Positions 17,050 through 26,054 of a DNA stretch of 64,000 nt are shown here, piece after piece; within the stretch, counting starts at the first letter, position 1; each line of letters starts with the position of its first letter. The DNA comes from Paraburkholderia guartelaensis. Lineage in GTDB: Bacteria; Pseudomonadota; Gammaproteobacteria; Burkholderiales; Burkholderiaceae. The position numbers were made by a program, and so were the translations under genes. A model generated the notes under the pieces. It was not told the DNA's origin and ran no database searches. It saw only the letters and a program-made list of their open reading frames with translations. The stretch is taken from positions 62,001 through 126,000 of the forward strand of contig NZ_SMOD01000013.1 in assembly GCF_004353905.1 (NCBI RefSeq). Reading direction: 5' to 3'.

Positions 17050-17553
17050 TCAATTCTCGGGCGGATTCGGGTTCGAACTCTGGCTAGCTTCGCAGCTATT
17101 CGAAAGAATCCGCCGCAACATGCTCTTCAGAAAGCCGACTTCCTCAGGCGTGAATCCGGCGGAAAGATGCTCCGTGACGCTGCGGAAAATCGCCGGCATG
17201 CGCGCCGCGATGGCAAGGCCCTCGGGCGTGAGCGCGAGGCGTACGGCACGGCGGTCTTCGGAGCTGCGCACGCGTTTCAGGAGCCCGCGCTTCTCGAGCC
17301 GGTCGACGAGACGTGTGACGGCGCTTGCGTCGATGCCGTACTCGCGCGCGAGTTCGGCCGCGAGCGTGCATTTGCCGGTCGCCACCATGAAGAGGATGCT
17401 GGCCTGCTGGCTCGTCACGCCGAGTTCGGCAACGGCGCGCTGGGTGACCATGTTCGACATCGTCGATTTCACCCGCGAGATCAGGTAGCCGACGCTCTCT
17501 CCGAGGTCGTAGTCGCGGACTTCGGGCGGGGGCGTGGGAGTCGGATCCGTCAT
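17050..17553 (-). CDS. MarR-family repressor of the efflux operon
   Basis: A 167-residue winged-helix regulator. The helix-turn-helix is at about 60-110, with LAREYGIDASAVTRLVDRLE and the wing residues SSEDRRAVRLALTPEG that define the MarR family. Members are dimers that release DNA on binding phenolic or drug ligands. It is the first gene of the minus-strand efflux operon, so autorepression and control of the pump are likely. An imperfect inverted repeat overlaps the -35 of its promoter. ATG 17553 is the only start that keeps the N-terminal dimerisation helix (about 15-35). Confidence 0.93.
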   Translation of the reverse strand: MTDPTPTPPPEVRDYDLGESVGYLISRVKSTMSNMVTQRAVAELGVTSQQASILFMVATGKCTLAAELAREYGIDASAVTRLVDRLEKRGLLKRVRSSEDRRAVRLALTPEGLAIAARMPAIFRSVTEHLSAGFTPEEVGFLKSMLRRILSNSCEASQSSNPNPPEN

Positions 17554-17589
17554 GATTCTGCTGCGACTGCAATGGTTGACCAGGCAGGG

Positions 17590-17638
17590 ATTATAGGGGC
17601 GGTTAGTTGACGCGGCAAGGTTTATTCTGCCTTTGCCG
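17590..17638 (-). promoter_or_regulatory. Promoter and probable MarR operator of the efflux operon
   Basis: On the minus strand, TTGCCG (17618-17613), a 17-bp spacer and TATAAT (17595-17590) form a near-consensus sigma-70 promoter. An imperfect inverted repeat, CGGCAAGG (17613-17620) with CCTTTGCCG (17630-17638), covers the -35. That placement suits autorepression by the MarR protein; binding itself is inferred. Confidence 0.6.
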
Positions 17639-17807
17639 AGAAACCTTTGCAGAGTAGGGGCTTAATCCGGCCCCGCAGGCATGGGAGAATGCGGCGTGAA
17701 CGGCGCGCCGTGACGGCTATCGCACCTTGCCCGCGTTGCGCGGTTACGACGCCTGCCACCCGATCCAGGGTGCTCCCTTATATGCGCAAGATCAATTCAT
17801 CCGCGCA

Positions 17808-17816
17808 TGCTATAAT
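17808..17816 (+). promoter_or_regulatory. Extended -10 promoter of typA
   Basis: TGCTATAAT at 17808-17816 is an extended -10 (TG-n-TATAAT) with no good -35. It would start transcription near 17823, about 140 bp before typA. Nothing else is obvious in the 407-bp interval to marR. Confidence 0.5.
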
Positions 17817-17960
17817 TTCAGGTTCCCAAAGTGCGTCATCGCAGCGATGCTGAATTGACCCGCCGGCAGTAGTCAGGGGCGGATCGAAGCGGCTGCCGCG
17901 TGCCCTCGCCGGGCCTGCCAGCAGGGCATGCGCGGCGCACTCAACTGTACCCAGGTTCCT

Positions 17961-19781
17961 ATGTCCCGCGCTCTTCGCAACATTGCCATCATTGCCCACG
18001 TCGACCACGGCAAGACCACGCTCGTCGACCAACTGCTGCGCCAGTCCGGCACCTTCCGCGACAACCAGCAAGTCGCCGAACGCGTCATGGACTCGAACGA
18101 CATCGAAAAAGAGCGCGGGATCACGATTCTCGCGAAGAACTGCGCGGTCGAGTACGAAGGCACCCACATCAACATCGTCGACACCCCGGGCCACGCCGAC
18201 TTCGGCGGCGAAGTGGAGCGCGTGCTCTCGATGGTCGACTCGGTGCTGCTGCTCGTCGACGCCGTGGAAGGCCCGATGCCGCAAACGCGCTTCGTCACGA
18301 AGAAGGCGCTCGCGCTCGGCCTGAAGCCGATCGTCGTCGTCAACAAGATCGACCGTCCGGGCGCCCGTATCGACTGGGTGATCAACCAGACCTTCGATCT
18401 GTTCGACAAGCTCGGCGCGACCGAAGAGCAGCTCGACTTCCCGGTGGTGTACGCCTCGGGCCTGAACGGCTACGCGTCGCTCTCCGCCGACGCGCGCGAA
18501 GGCGACATGCGTCCCCTGTTCGAGGCGATCCTCGAACACGTGCCGGTGCGTGACGCCGATCCGGAAGGTCCGCTCCAGCTGCAGATCACGTCGCTCGACT
18601 ACTCGACCTACGTCGGCCGTATCGGCGTGGGCCGTATCAAGCGCGGCCGCATCAAGCCGGGTCAACCGGTGGCGCTGCGCTTCGGTCCGGAAGGCGACGT
18701 GATGAACCGCAAGATCAACCAGGTGCTGTCGTTCAGCGGCCTCGAGCGCGTGCAGGTCGAATCGGCTGAAGCCGGCGACATCGTGCTGATCAACGGTATT
18801 GAAGACATCGGCATCGGCGCGACGATCTGCGCGGTCGACACGCCCGAAGCGCTGCCGATGATCACGGTGGACGAGCCCACTCTGACGATGAACTTCCTCG
18901 TGAACTCGTCGCCGCTCGCAGGCCGCGAAGGCAAGTTCGTGACGAGCCGCCAGATCCGCGACCGTCTCACGAAGGAACTGAACCACAACGTGGCGCTGCG
19001 CGTGAAGGACACCGGCGACGAAACCACGTTCGAAGTGTCGGGCCGTGGCGAACTGCACCTCACGATCCTGATCGAAAACATGCGCCGCGAGGGCTACGAG
19101 CTGGCCGTGTCGCGTCCGCGCGTGGTGCTGCACGAAGTCGACGGCGTGAAGCAGGAGCCGTACGAAATGCTGACCGTGGACGTCGAAGACGGCCACCAGG
19201 GCGGCGTGATGGAAGAACTGGGCCGCCGCAAGGGCGAAATGCTCGACATGGCTTCGGACGGCCGCGGCCGCACGCGTCTTGAGTACCGCATTCCCGCCCG
19301 TGGCCTGATCGGCTTCCAGGGCGAGTTCATGACGCTCACGCGCGGCACGGGTCTCATGAGCCACGTGTTCGACGCCTATGGCCCGATCAAGGAAGGCACA
19401 CTCGGCGAGCGCCGCAACGGCGTGCTGATCTCGCAGGACGACGGCGCCGCTGTCGCCTACGCACTGTGGAAGCTGCAGGACCGCGGCCGCATGTTCGTGA
19501 AGCCGGGCGACGCGCTGTACGAAGGCATGATCATCGGCATTCACAGCCGCGACAACGACCTCGTCGTGAACCCGATCAAGGGCAAGCAGCTCACCAACGT
19601 GCGCGCCTCGGGCACCGACGAAGCCGTGCGCCTCGTGCCGCCGATCCAGATGTCGCTCGAATACGCAGTCGAATTCATCGACGACGACGAACTCGTGGAA
19701 GTCACGCCGCAGTCGATCCGTCTGCGCAAGCGTCATCTGAAGGAACACGAGCGTCGCCGCGCAAGCCGCGAAGCCGAGTAA
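17961..19781 (+). CDS. typA: Ribosome-associated translational GTPase TypA/BipA
   Basis: TypA (BipA) binds ribosomes and helps 50S assembly and growth at low temperature or stress. The 606 residues contain a G domain with AHVDHGKT (12-19), DTPGHADFGGEVER and NKIDRPGARIDW. Domain II, EF-G-like domains III and V, and the BipA-specific C-terminal domain (SHVFDAYGPIKEG onwards) follow. I chose ATG 17961 because the family starts MSRALRNIAIIAHVDHGK; an in-frame ATG at 17928 adds 11 residues of no family character. It is a single-gene unit: its promoter lies at 17808 and a strong terminator at 19832-19861. Confidence 0.96.
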   Translation: MSRALRNIAIIAHVDHGKTTLVDQLLRQSGTFRDNQQVAERVMDSNDIEKERGITILAKNCAVEYEGTHINIVDTPGHADFGGEVERVLSMVDSVLLLVDAVEGPMPQTRFVTKKALALGLKPIVVVNKIDRPGARIDWVINQTFDLFDKLGATEEQLDFPVVYASGLNGYASLSADAREGDMRPLFEAILEHVPVRDADPEGPLQLQITSLDYSTYVGRIGVGRIKRGRIKPGQPVALRFGPEGDVMNRKINQVLSFSGLERVQVESAEAGDIVLINGIEDIGIGATICAVDTPEALPMITVDEPTLTMNFLVNSSPLAGREGKFVTSRQIRDRLTKELNHNVALRVKDTGDETTFEVSGRGELHLTILIENMRREGYELAVSRPRVVLHEVDGVKQEPYEMLTVDVEDGHQGGVMEELGRRKGEMLDMASDGRGRTRLEYRIPARGLIGFQGEFMTLTRGTGLMSHVFDAYGPIKEGTLGERRNGVLISQDDGAAVAYALWKLQDRGRMFVKPGDALYEGMIIGIHSRDNDLVVNPIKGKQLTNVRASGTDEAVRLVPPIQMSLEYAVEFIDDDELVEVTPQSIRLRKRHLKEHERRRASREAE

Positions 19782-19831
19782 AAGCAGTCTTATCGCTTTT
19801 TTTCCGCACTGCAATGCAAACAGAAATACAG

Positions 19832-19861
19832 AAAAGCCGCCGCTTTACGGGCGGCTTTTTT
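19832..19861 (+). terminator. Intrinsic terminator after typA
   Basis: AAAGCCGCC (19833-19841) pairs with GGCGGCTTT (19850-19858) across a short loop, followed by TTT. Confidence 0.88.
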
Positions 19862-20120
19862 GCGTCTGGCGGGGATTGCATTGCGGTGCAGGAAGAGAGC
19901 GTTGCGAATGCCGCAAGGGCCCATGGAAAAAGGGTTCCCGCGTGGTGTTCGGTCGCATTGCATCCTGTGGCGAGATGCGCATATGCGCTATACTCCGCGG
20001 ATGCATGATTTAGGTCCTTCCAAGCAGACTTGATTCGCAATCCGCTAAACGGTCAGGCCGTGGCGCGGAAGGTTGAGTAACCCGCTATTTCTCGAGAAAC
20101 TCGAAGAAAGGTGAGCGTAA
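19862..20120 (+). promoter_or_regulatory. Upstream region of the 2-oxoglutarate dehydrogenase operon
   Basis: A good -10 hexamer, TATACT, lies at 19989-19994. The nearest -35-like box, TTGCAT (19958-19963), is 25 bp away, too far for sigma-70 alone, so an activator may be needed or the true -35 is weak. The ribosome-binding site of sucA is AAAGGTGAG at 20108-20116. Confidence 0.35.
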
Positions 20121-22985
20121 ATGTCGGAAACGATGAAGCAGTTCCAGCTGAACTCCTATTTGTTCGGCGGCAATGCTCCGTATGTCGAAGAGCTATACGA
20201 AGCATATCTTGATAACCCTGCGTCCGTTCCGGACACCTGGCGTGAATACTTCGACGCACTGCAAAACGTGCCGTCGTCGAGTGGCACGGCAGACAACGAC
20301 ATCGCCCACGGGCCGATCGTCGAATCCTTCGCTCAACGCGCGAAGGCCAATGCATTTGTTCCGCGCGGCGGCGGCGAAGATCTCGCCACGGCACGCAAGC
20401 AAGTCTACGTTCAGTCCCTGATTGGCGCTTATCGATTCCTCGGCTCGCAATGGGCCAACCTCGATCCGCTCAAGCGACGCGAACGTCCGAACATCCCCGA
20501 ACTCGAGCCTGCGTTCTACGACTTCACCGAAGCCGACATGGACCAGACGTTCAGCGCCACGAACCTGTACTTCGGTTTCGAGCGCGCGACGCTGCGCGAG
20601 ATCGTCAAGGCACTGCGCGATACGTACTGCGGTACGATCGGCGCCGAGTACATGTACATCAGCGATCCTGAACAGAAGCGCTGGTGGAAGGAGCGTCTCG
20701 AGTCGATCCGCTCGACGCCCAACTTCTCGAACGACAAGAAGAAGCACATCCTGCAGCGCCTGACGGCCTCCGAAGGCCTCGAGCGCTTCCTGCACACCAA
20801 GTACGTCGGCCAGAAGCGCTTCTCGCTCGAAGGCGGCGAGTCCTTCATCGCCGCGATGGACGAAGTCGTTCGTCACGCGGGCGCGAAGGGCGTGCAGGAA
20901 ATCGTCATCGGCATGGCTCACCGCGGCCGTCTGAACGTGCTGGTCAATACGCTCGGCAAGATGCCGGCTGACCTCTTCGCCGAATTCGAAGGCAAGCACG
21001 TCGACGACCTGCCGGCAGGCGACGTGAAGTACCACAAGGGCTTCTCGTCGGACGTCGCAACGGAAGGCGGTCCGGTCCACCTCTCGCTCGCGTTCAACCC
21101 ATCGCACCTCGAAATCGTCAACCCGGTGGTCGAGGGTTCGGCGAAGGCCCGTATGGATCGCCGCGGCGATGCAGACGGCCTGCAGGTGCTGCCGGTGCAG
21201 ATCCACGGCGACGCGGCCTTCGCAGGCCAGGGCGTCGTGATGGAAACGCTGAACCTCGCGCAAACGCGCGGCTACGGCACGCACGGCACGCTGCACATCG
21301 TCATCAACAACCAGATCGGCTTCACGACCTCGGACCCGCGCGACGCGCGTTCGACGCTCTACTGTACCGACGTGGTCAAGATGATCGAAGCGCCGGTGCT
21401 GCACGTGAACGGCGACGACCCGGAAGCGGTCGTGCTGGCGATCCAGCTCGCGGTCGATTTCCGCACGCAGTTCCACAAGGATGTCGTGGTCGACATCATC
21501 TGCTTCCGTAAGCTCGGCCACAACGAGCAGGACACCCCGGCGGTCACGCAGCCGCTGATGTACAAGACGATCGCGAAGCACCCGGGCACCCGTGCGCTGT
21601 ACGCCGAGAAGCTCGTGCAGCAAGGCGTGATCACGGCCGAAGACGCAGACAACTACGTCAAGGCCTACCGCGCCGCGATGGACGAAGGCCACCACACGGT
21701 CGACCCCGTGCTCTCGAACTACAAGAGCAAGTACGCGGTGGACTGGGTGCCGTTCCTGAACCGCAAGTGGACCGACGCTGCCGACACGGCCGTGCCGCTC
21801 GCCGAACTCAAGCGTCTGGCTGAGCGCATCACCACGGTCCCCGAGAACTTCAAGGTTCACCCGCTGGTCGAGCGCGTCATCAACGACCGCCGCGCGATGG
21901 GCAAGGGCGAAGCGAAGCTCGACTGGGGTATGGGTGAGCACCTCGCGTTCGCGTCGCTGGTCGCTTCGGGCTACGCAGTTCGCCTGACGGGCCAGGACTC
22001 GGGCCGCGGCACGTTCACGCACCGCCACGCCGTTCTGCACGACCAGAACCGCGAGCGTTGGGACGACGGCACGTACGTGCCGCTGCAGAACATCGGCGAG
22101 AACCAGGCGCAGTTCACGGTGATCGACTCGGTGCTCTCGGAAGAGGCAGTGCTGGGCTTCGAATACGGCTACTCGACCGCCGAGCCGAACACGCTCGTCG
22201 CGTGGGAAGGCCAGTTCGGCGACTTCGTCAACGGTGCGCAGGTCGTGATCGACCAGTTCATCTCGTCGGGCGAAGTGAAGTGGGGCCGCGTTTCGGGTCT
22301 CACGATGCTGCTGCCGCACGGCTACGAAGGCCAGGGTCCGGAGCACTCGTCGGCGCGTATCGAGCGCTTCCTGCAGCTGTGCGCCGAGCACAACATGCAG
22401 GTCGTTCAGCCGACCACGCCGGCTCAGATCTTCCACGTGCTGCGCCGTCAGATGATCCGCCTGTTCCGCAAGCCGCTCATCATCTTCACGCCGAAGTCGC
22501 TGCTGCGTCACAAGGAAGCCGTGTCGGATCTGTCCGAACTCGCGAAGGGCACGTTCCAGCCGGTTATCGGCGAAGTGGACGAAGCCATCGACGCGAAGAA
22601 GGTCAAGCGCGTGGTCGCCTGCTCGGGCCGCGTGTACTTCGACCTCGTCGCGCATCGCCGCGAAGCGAAGGCGAACGACGTCGCGATCATCCGTATCGAA
22701 CAGCTCTATCCGTTTGCTCACAAGCAATTCGAAGCTGAGCTCAAGAAGTACGACAACGCGACCGAAGTGGTCTGGGTGCAGGACGAGCCGCAGAATCAAG
22801 GCCCGTGGTTCTACATCGAGCACCACCTGAAGGAAGGCATGAAGGAAGGCATGAAGCTCGCGTACAGCGGCCGTCCTGCTTCCGCATCGCCGGCTGTTGG
22901 CTACTACGCGAAGCACTACGAGCAGCAGAAGGCGCTGATCGAAGGTGCATTCGGCCGCCTGAAGGGCGCGCAGGTCGCGAAGTAA
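20121..22985 (+). CDS. sucA: 2-oxoglutarate dehydrogenase E1 component
   Basis: E1 of the TCA-cycle 2-oxoglutarate dehydrogenase complex: it decarboxylates 2-oxoglutarate with thiamine diphosphate and passes the succinyl group to the lipoyl arm of E2. The 954 residues match the family length. The N-terminal E1 extension (YVEELYEAYLDNPASVPDTW) is followed by the thiamine domain with GMAHRGRLNVLVNTLGK, NNQIGFTTSDPRDAR and the HKDVVVDIICFRKLGHNE segment. The pyrimidine and transketolase C-like domains follow (SGRGTFTHRHAVLHDQ; PHGYEGQGPEHSSARIERFL). It is the first gene of sucA-sucB-lpd. sucB begins 105 bp downstream after a strong hairpin without T-run. Confidence 0.97.
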   Translation: MSETMKQFQLNSYLFGGNAPYVEELYEAYLDNPASVPDTWREYFDALQNVPSSSGTADNDIAHGPIVESFAQRAKANAFVPRGGGEDLATARKQVYVQSLIGAYRFLGSQWANLDPLKRRERPNIPELEPAFYDFTEADMDQTFSATNLYFGFERATLREIVKALRDTYCGTIGAEYMYISDPEQKRWWKERLESIRSTPNFSNDKKKHILQRLTASEGLERFLHTKYVGQKRFSLEGGESFIAAMDEVVRHAGAKGVQEIVIGMAHRGRLNVLVNTLGKMPADLFAEFEGKHVDDLPAGDVKYHKGFSSDVATEGGPVHLSLAFNPSHLEIVNPVVEGSAKARMDRRGDADGLQVLPVQIHGDAAFAGQGVVMETLNLAQTRGYGTHGTLHIVINNQIGFTTSDPRDARSTLYCTDVVKMIEAPVLHVNGDDPEAVVLAIQLAVDFRTQFHKDVVVDIICFRKLGHNEQDTPAVTQPLMYKTIAKHPGTRALYAEKLVQQGVITAEDADNYVKAYRAAMDEGHHTVDPVLSNYKSKYAVDWVPFLNRKWTDAADTAVPLAELKRLAERITTVPENFKVHPLVERVINDRRAMGKGEAKLDWGMGEHLAFASLVASGYAVRLTGQDSGRGTFTHRHAVLHDQNRERWDDGTYVPLQNIGENQAQFTVIDSVLSEEAVLGFEYGYSTAEPNTLVAWEGQFGDFVNGAQVVIDQFISSGEVKWGRVSGLTMLLPHGYEGQGPEHSSARIERFLQLCAEHNMQVVQPTTPAQIFHVLRRQMIRLFRKPLIIFTPKSLLRHKEAVSDLSELAKGTFQPVIGEVDEAIDAKKVKRVVACSGRVYFDLVAHRREAKANDVAIIRIEQLYPFAHKQFEAELKKYDNATEVVWVQDEPQNQGPWFYIEHHLKEGMKEGMKLAYSGRPASASPAVGYYAKHYEQQKALIEGAFGRLKGAQVAK

Positions 22986-23005
22986 GCACTAGAGCAAATC
23001 GAACC

Positions 23006-23037
23006 GGGAAGGCGCGCTGAACTACGCGCGCTTTCCC
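23006..23037 (+). other. Hairpin between sucA and sucB
   Basis: GGGAAGGCGCGC (23006-23017) pairs with GCGCGCTTTCCC (23026-23037) with one mismatch. There is no T-run, so it is more likely an mRNA stability or processing element than a terminator. Confidence 0.5.
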
Positions 23038-23090
23038 GCGCTCACGTGCGCGACCCGGTTCGTACCCAGATACGTATTCAGGAAAATCAC

Positions 23091-24362
23091 ATGGCTATCG
23101 TAGAAGTCAAAGTCCCGCAGTTTTCGGAGTCGGTGTCGGAAGGCACGATGCTGCAGTGGAAGAAGAAGCCGGGCGAAGCTATCGCCCAGGACGAAGTTGT
23201 CATCGAGATCGAAACCGATAAGGTCGTGCTCGAAGTGCCCGCGCCGGCTGCCGGCGTGCTGGCCGAGATCATCGTGGGCGACGGCGCAACCGTCACGAGC
23301 GAACAAGTGATCGCAAAGATCGACACGGAAGCCAAGGCTGGCGCCGTTGCGGCTCCCGCAGCCGCTGCCGCTCCGGCTGCTGCCGCTGCTCCCGCAGCTG
23401 CACCGGCTGCTGCCGCCGCCGCAACGACGGCAAGCAGCACGATTGCCTCGCCCGCAGCTACGAAGCTGATGGCAGAGAAGGGTCTCGCAGGCGGCGACGT
23501 CGCCGGCACGGGCCGCGACGGCCGCATCACGAAGCAGGACGTGCTCGGCGCCGGCGCACCGAAGGCCGCTCCGGCTGCCGCACCGGCCGCGAAGACGGCT
23601 GCCGCCAAGCCGTCGCTGCCGCAAGTCAGCGCACCGGCATCGGCTGCGAACTGGCTCAACGACCGTCCGGAACAGCGCGTGCCGATGTCGCGTCTGCGTG
23701 CGCGTATCGCCGAGCGTCTGCTCGAGTCGCAGCAAACCAACGCCATCCTCACGACGTTCAACGAAGTGAACATGGCGCCGGTCATGGATCTGCGCAACAA
23801 GTACAAGGACAAGTTCGAGAAGGAACACGGCGTGAAGCTCGGCTTCATGTCGTTCTTCGTGAAGGCCGCGGTTCACGCCCTCAAGAAGTTCCCGCTCGTC
23901 AACGCGTCGATCGACGGCAACGACATCGTCTACCACGGCTACTTCGACATCGGTATCGCTGTCGGCTCGCCGCGCGGTCTGGTGGTGCCCATCCTGCGTA
24001 ACGCAGACCAGATGAGCCTCGCCGACATCGAGAAGAAGATCGCCGAATTCGGCCAGAAGGCCAAGGACGGCAAGCTTTCGATCGAAGAAATGACGGGTGG
24101 TACGTTCTCGATCTCGAACGGCGGTGTGTTCGGCTCGATGCTCTCGACCCCGATCATCAACCCGCCGCAGTCGGCGATCCTCGGCGTGCACGCCACGAAG
24201 GAGCGCGCTGTGGTGGAGAACGGCCAGATCGTGATCCGCCCGATGAACTACCTCGCGATGTCGTACGACCACCGCATCATCGACGGCCGCGAAGCCGTCC
24301 TGTCGCTGGTCGCGATGAAGGATGCGCTGGAAGATCCGGCTCGTCTGCTGCTCGACCTGTAA
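23091..24362 (+). CDS. sucB: Dihydrolipoyllysine succinyltransferase (E2 of 2-oxoglutarate dehydrogenase)
   Basis: E2 is the core of the complex; its lipoyl arm carries succinyl groups to CoA. The 423 residues comprise one lipoyl domain with K44 in EIETDKVVLEVPAPAAG, an Ala/Pro-rich hinge (about 80-120), and a peripheral-subunit-binding domain (about 125-160, TKLMAEKGLAGGDVAGTGRDG). After a second Ala-rich linker comes the acyltransferase domain, ending with the catalytic His-Asp motif SYDHRIIDGREAV. ATG 23091 gives the standard start MAIVEVKVPQF; the frame is open 15 codons further upstream without family support. A modest ribosome-binding site (CAGGAAAA) precedes it. Confidence 0.97.
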   Translation: MAIVEVKVPQFSESVSEGTMLQWKKKPGEAIAQDEVVIEIETDKVVLEVPAPAAGVLAEIIVGDGATVTSEQVIAKIDTEAKAGAVAAPAAAAAPAAAAAPAAAPAAAAAATTASSTIASPAATKLMAEKGLAGGDVAGTGRDGRITKQDVLGAGAPKAAPAAAPAAKTAAAKPSLPQVSAPASAANWLNDRPEQRVPMSRLRARIAERLLESQQTNAILTTFNEVNMAPVMDLRNKYKDKFEKEHGVKLGFMSFFVKAAVHALKKFPLVNASIDGNDIVYHGYFDIGIAVGSPRGLVVPILRNADQMSLADIEKKIAEFGQKAKDGKLSIEEMTGGTFSISNGGVFGSMLSTPIINPPQSAILGVHATKERAVVENGQIVIRPMNYLAMSYDHRIIDGREAVLSLVAMKDALEDPARLLLDL

Positions 24363-24507
24363 TTGCATGACGCGCGACGGCTGCGTGCGGCTTGAAACCC
24401 GGTGCCGCCGTCGCGATATACGTAGCAAGTCTCTCGCATTTCCGCAGTACTGAAGCCACGCGCGCCGCGAAACGCGGCCGCGCTGGCTCGCCATCCAAAG
24501 GATAGTC

Positions 24508-25938
24508 ATGTCCAAAGAATTTGACGTCGTCGTGATCGGCGCCGGCCCCGGCGGCTATATCGCGGCGATCCGCGCCGCGCAGCTCGGCAAGTCGGTTGCG
24601 TGTATCGAAAAGTGGAAGAACCCGGCCGGTGCGCTGAAGCTCGGCGGCACCTGCCTGAACGTCGGCTGCATTCCGTCGAAGGCGCTGCTCGCCTCGTCGG
24701 AAGAGTTCGAAAACGCCCAGCATCACCTCGTCGACCACGGCATCAGCGTGGGCGACGTGAAGATCGACGTCGCGAAGATGATCGCCCGCAAGGAAGGCAT
24801 CGTCGAGAAGATGACGAAGGGTATCGAGTTCCTGTTCCGCAAGAACAAGATCACGTGGCTCAAGGGCCACGGCAAGTTCACCGGCAAGAACGAAGCCGGC
24901 GTGCAGATCGAAGTGAGCGGCGAGGGCGAAACCGAAGTCGTCACGGCGAAGAACGTGATCATCGCGACGGGCTCGAAGGCACGCCATCTGCCGGGCATTC
25001 CGGTCGACAACAAGATCATCTCCGACAACGAAGGCGCGCTCACGTTCGACAGCGTGCCGAAGAAGCTCGCTGTGATCGGCGCAGGCGTGATCGGTCTGGA
25101 GCTCGGCTCGGTGTGGCGCCGTCTCGGTGCCGACGTCACGATCCTCGAAGCGCTGCCGGAATTCCTCGGCGCGACTGACCAGGCGCTCGCGAAGGAAGCA
25201 GCGAAGCTCTTCAAGAAGCAGGGTCTCGACATTCACGTTGGCGTGAAGGTCGGCGAAGTGACGACGACCGACAAGAGCGTCACGATCAACTACACGGACA
25301 AGGATGGCAACGCGCAGAAGCTCGAAGCCGACCGCCTGATCGTGTCGGTTGGCCGTGTGCCGAACACCGACAACCTCGGTCTCGAAGCGATCGGCCTGAA
25401 GGCCAACGAACGCGGCTTCATCGACGTGAACGACCACTGCGCAACGTCGGTGCCGAACGTGTACGCGATCGGCGACGTGGTGCGTGGCCCGATGCTCGCG
25501 CACAAGGCCGAAGACGAAGGCGTGCTGGTGGCCGAAATCATTGACGGCCAGAAGCCGCACATCGACTACAACTGCATTCCGTGGGTTATCTACACCGAGC
25601 CGGAAATCGCATGGGTCGGCAAGACGGAGCAGCAGCTCAAGGCAGAAGGCCGCGACATCAAGACGGGCCAGTTCCCGTTCATGGCGAACGGCCGCGCGCT
25701 CGGCATCAACAAGGCCGACGGCTTTGTGAAGATGATCGCCGACGCCAAGACCGACGAACTGCTCGGCGTGCACATCATCTCGGCCAACGCATCGGACCTG
25801 ATCGCGGAAGCCGTGGTGGCGATGGAATTCAAGGCCGCCGCCGAAGATATCGGCCGCATCTGCCATCCGCACCCGTCGCTGTCTGAAGTCATGCGCGAAG
25901 CTGCACTCGCCACTGACAAGCGCGCGCTCAACATGTAA
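24508..25938 (+). CDS. lpd: Dihydrolipoyl dehydrogenase (E3)
   Basis: E3 is a flavoprotein that reoxidises dihydrolipoyl groups and reduces NAD+. The 476 residues show the FAD-binding motif VIGAGPGGYIAA, the redox disulfide C49/C54 in GGTCLNVGCIPSK, the NAD-binding motif VIGAGVIGLELGSVW, and the C-terminal catalytic His-Glu region HPHPSLSEVM. It is the third gene of the sucA-sucB-lpd operon, so it probably serves the 2-oxoglutarate complex. Burkholderia genomes usually carry another E3 with pyruvate dehydrogenase. AAGGATAGTC precedes ATG 24508. A terminator-like hairpin follows at 25946-25980. Confidence 0.97.
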   Translation: MSKEFDVVVIGAGPGGYIAAIRAAQLGKSVACIEKWKNPAGALKLGGTCLNVGCIPSKALLASSEEFENAQHHLVDHGISVGDVKIDVAKMIARKEGIVEKMTKGIEFLFRKNKITWLKGHGKFTGKNEAGVQIEVSGEGETEVVTAKNVIIATGSKARHLPGIPVDNKIISDNEGALTFDSVPKKLAVIGAGVIGLELGSVWRRLGADVTILEALPEFLGATDQALAKEAAKLFKKQGLDIHVGVKVGEVTTTDKSVTINYTDKDGNAQKLEADRLIVSVGRVPNTDNLGLEAIGLKANERGFIDVNDHCATSVPNVYAIGDVVRGPMLAHKAEDEGVLVAEIIDGQKPHIDYNCIPWVIYTEPEIAWVGKTEQQLKAEGRDIKTGQFPFMANGRALGINKADGFVKMIADAKTDELLGVHIISANASDLIAEAVVAMEFKAAAEDIGRICHPHPSLSEVMREAALATDKRALNM

Positions 25939-25945
25939 GCGCCAA

Positions 25946-25980
25946 GGGCCGAGCGGCCGACTTTTTTGGCCGCTCAGCCC
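25946..25980 (+). terminator. Terminator-like hairpin after lpd
   Basis: GGCCGAGCGGCC is followed by GACTTTTTT; the short GGCC/GGCC stem with this T-run can act as terminator. A longer alternative pairing, GAGCGGCC with GGCCGCTC, places the T-run in the loop. Confidence 0.6.
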
Positions 25981-26054
25981 CGCAGTACCCAGCATCACGT
26001 ACGGAGGCGGGTGGGCTTTTGCTCTCCCGCCTTTCCTCATTTGCGGCCCAGAAA

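Noticed and set aside
19958..19994. TTGCAT and TATACT as one sigma-70 promoter of sucA
   Set aside because: The spacing is 25 bp, outside the workable range; only the -10 is retained.
20193..22916. A 907-codon minus-strand frame opposite sucA
   Set aside because: Same mirror effect; no family features and sucA is certain.
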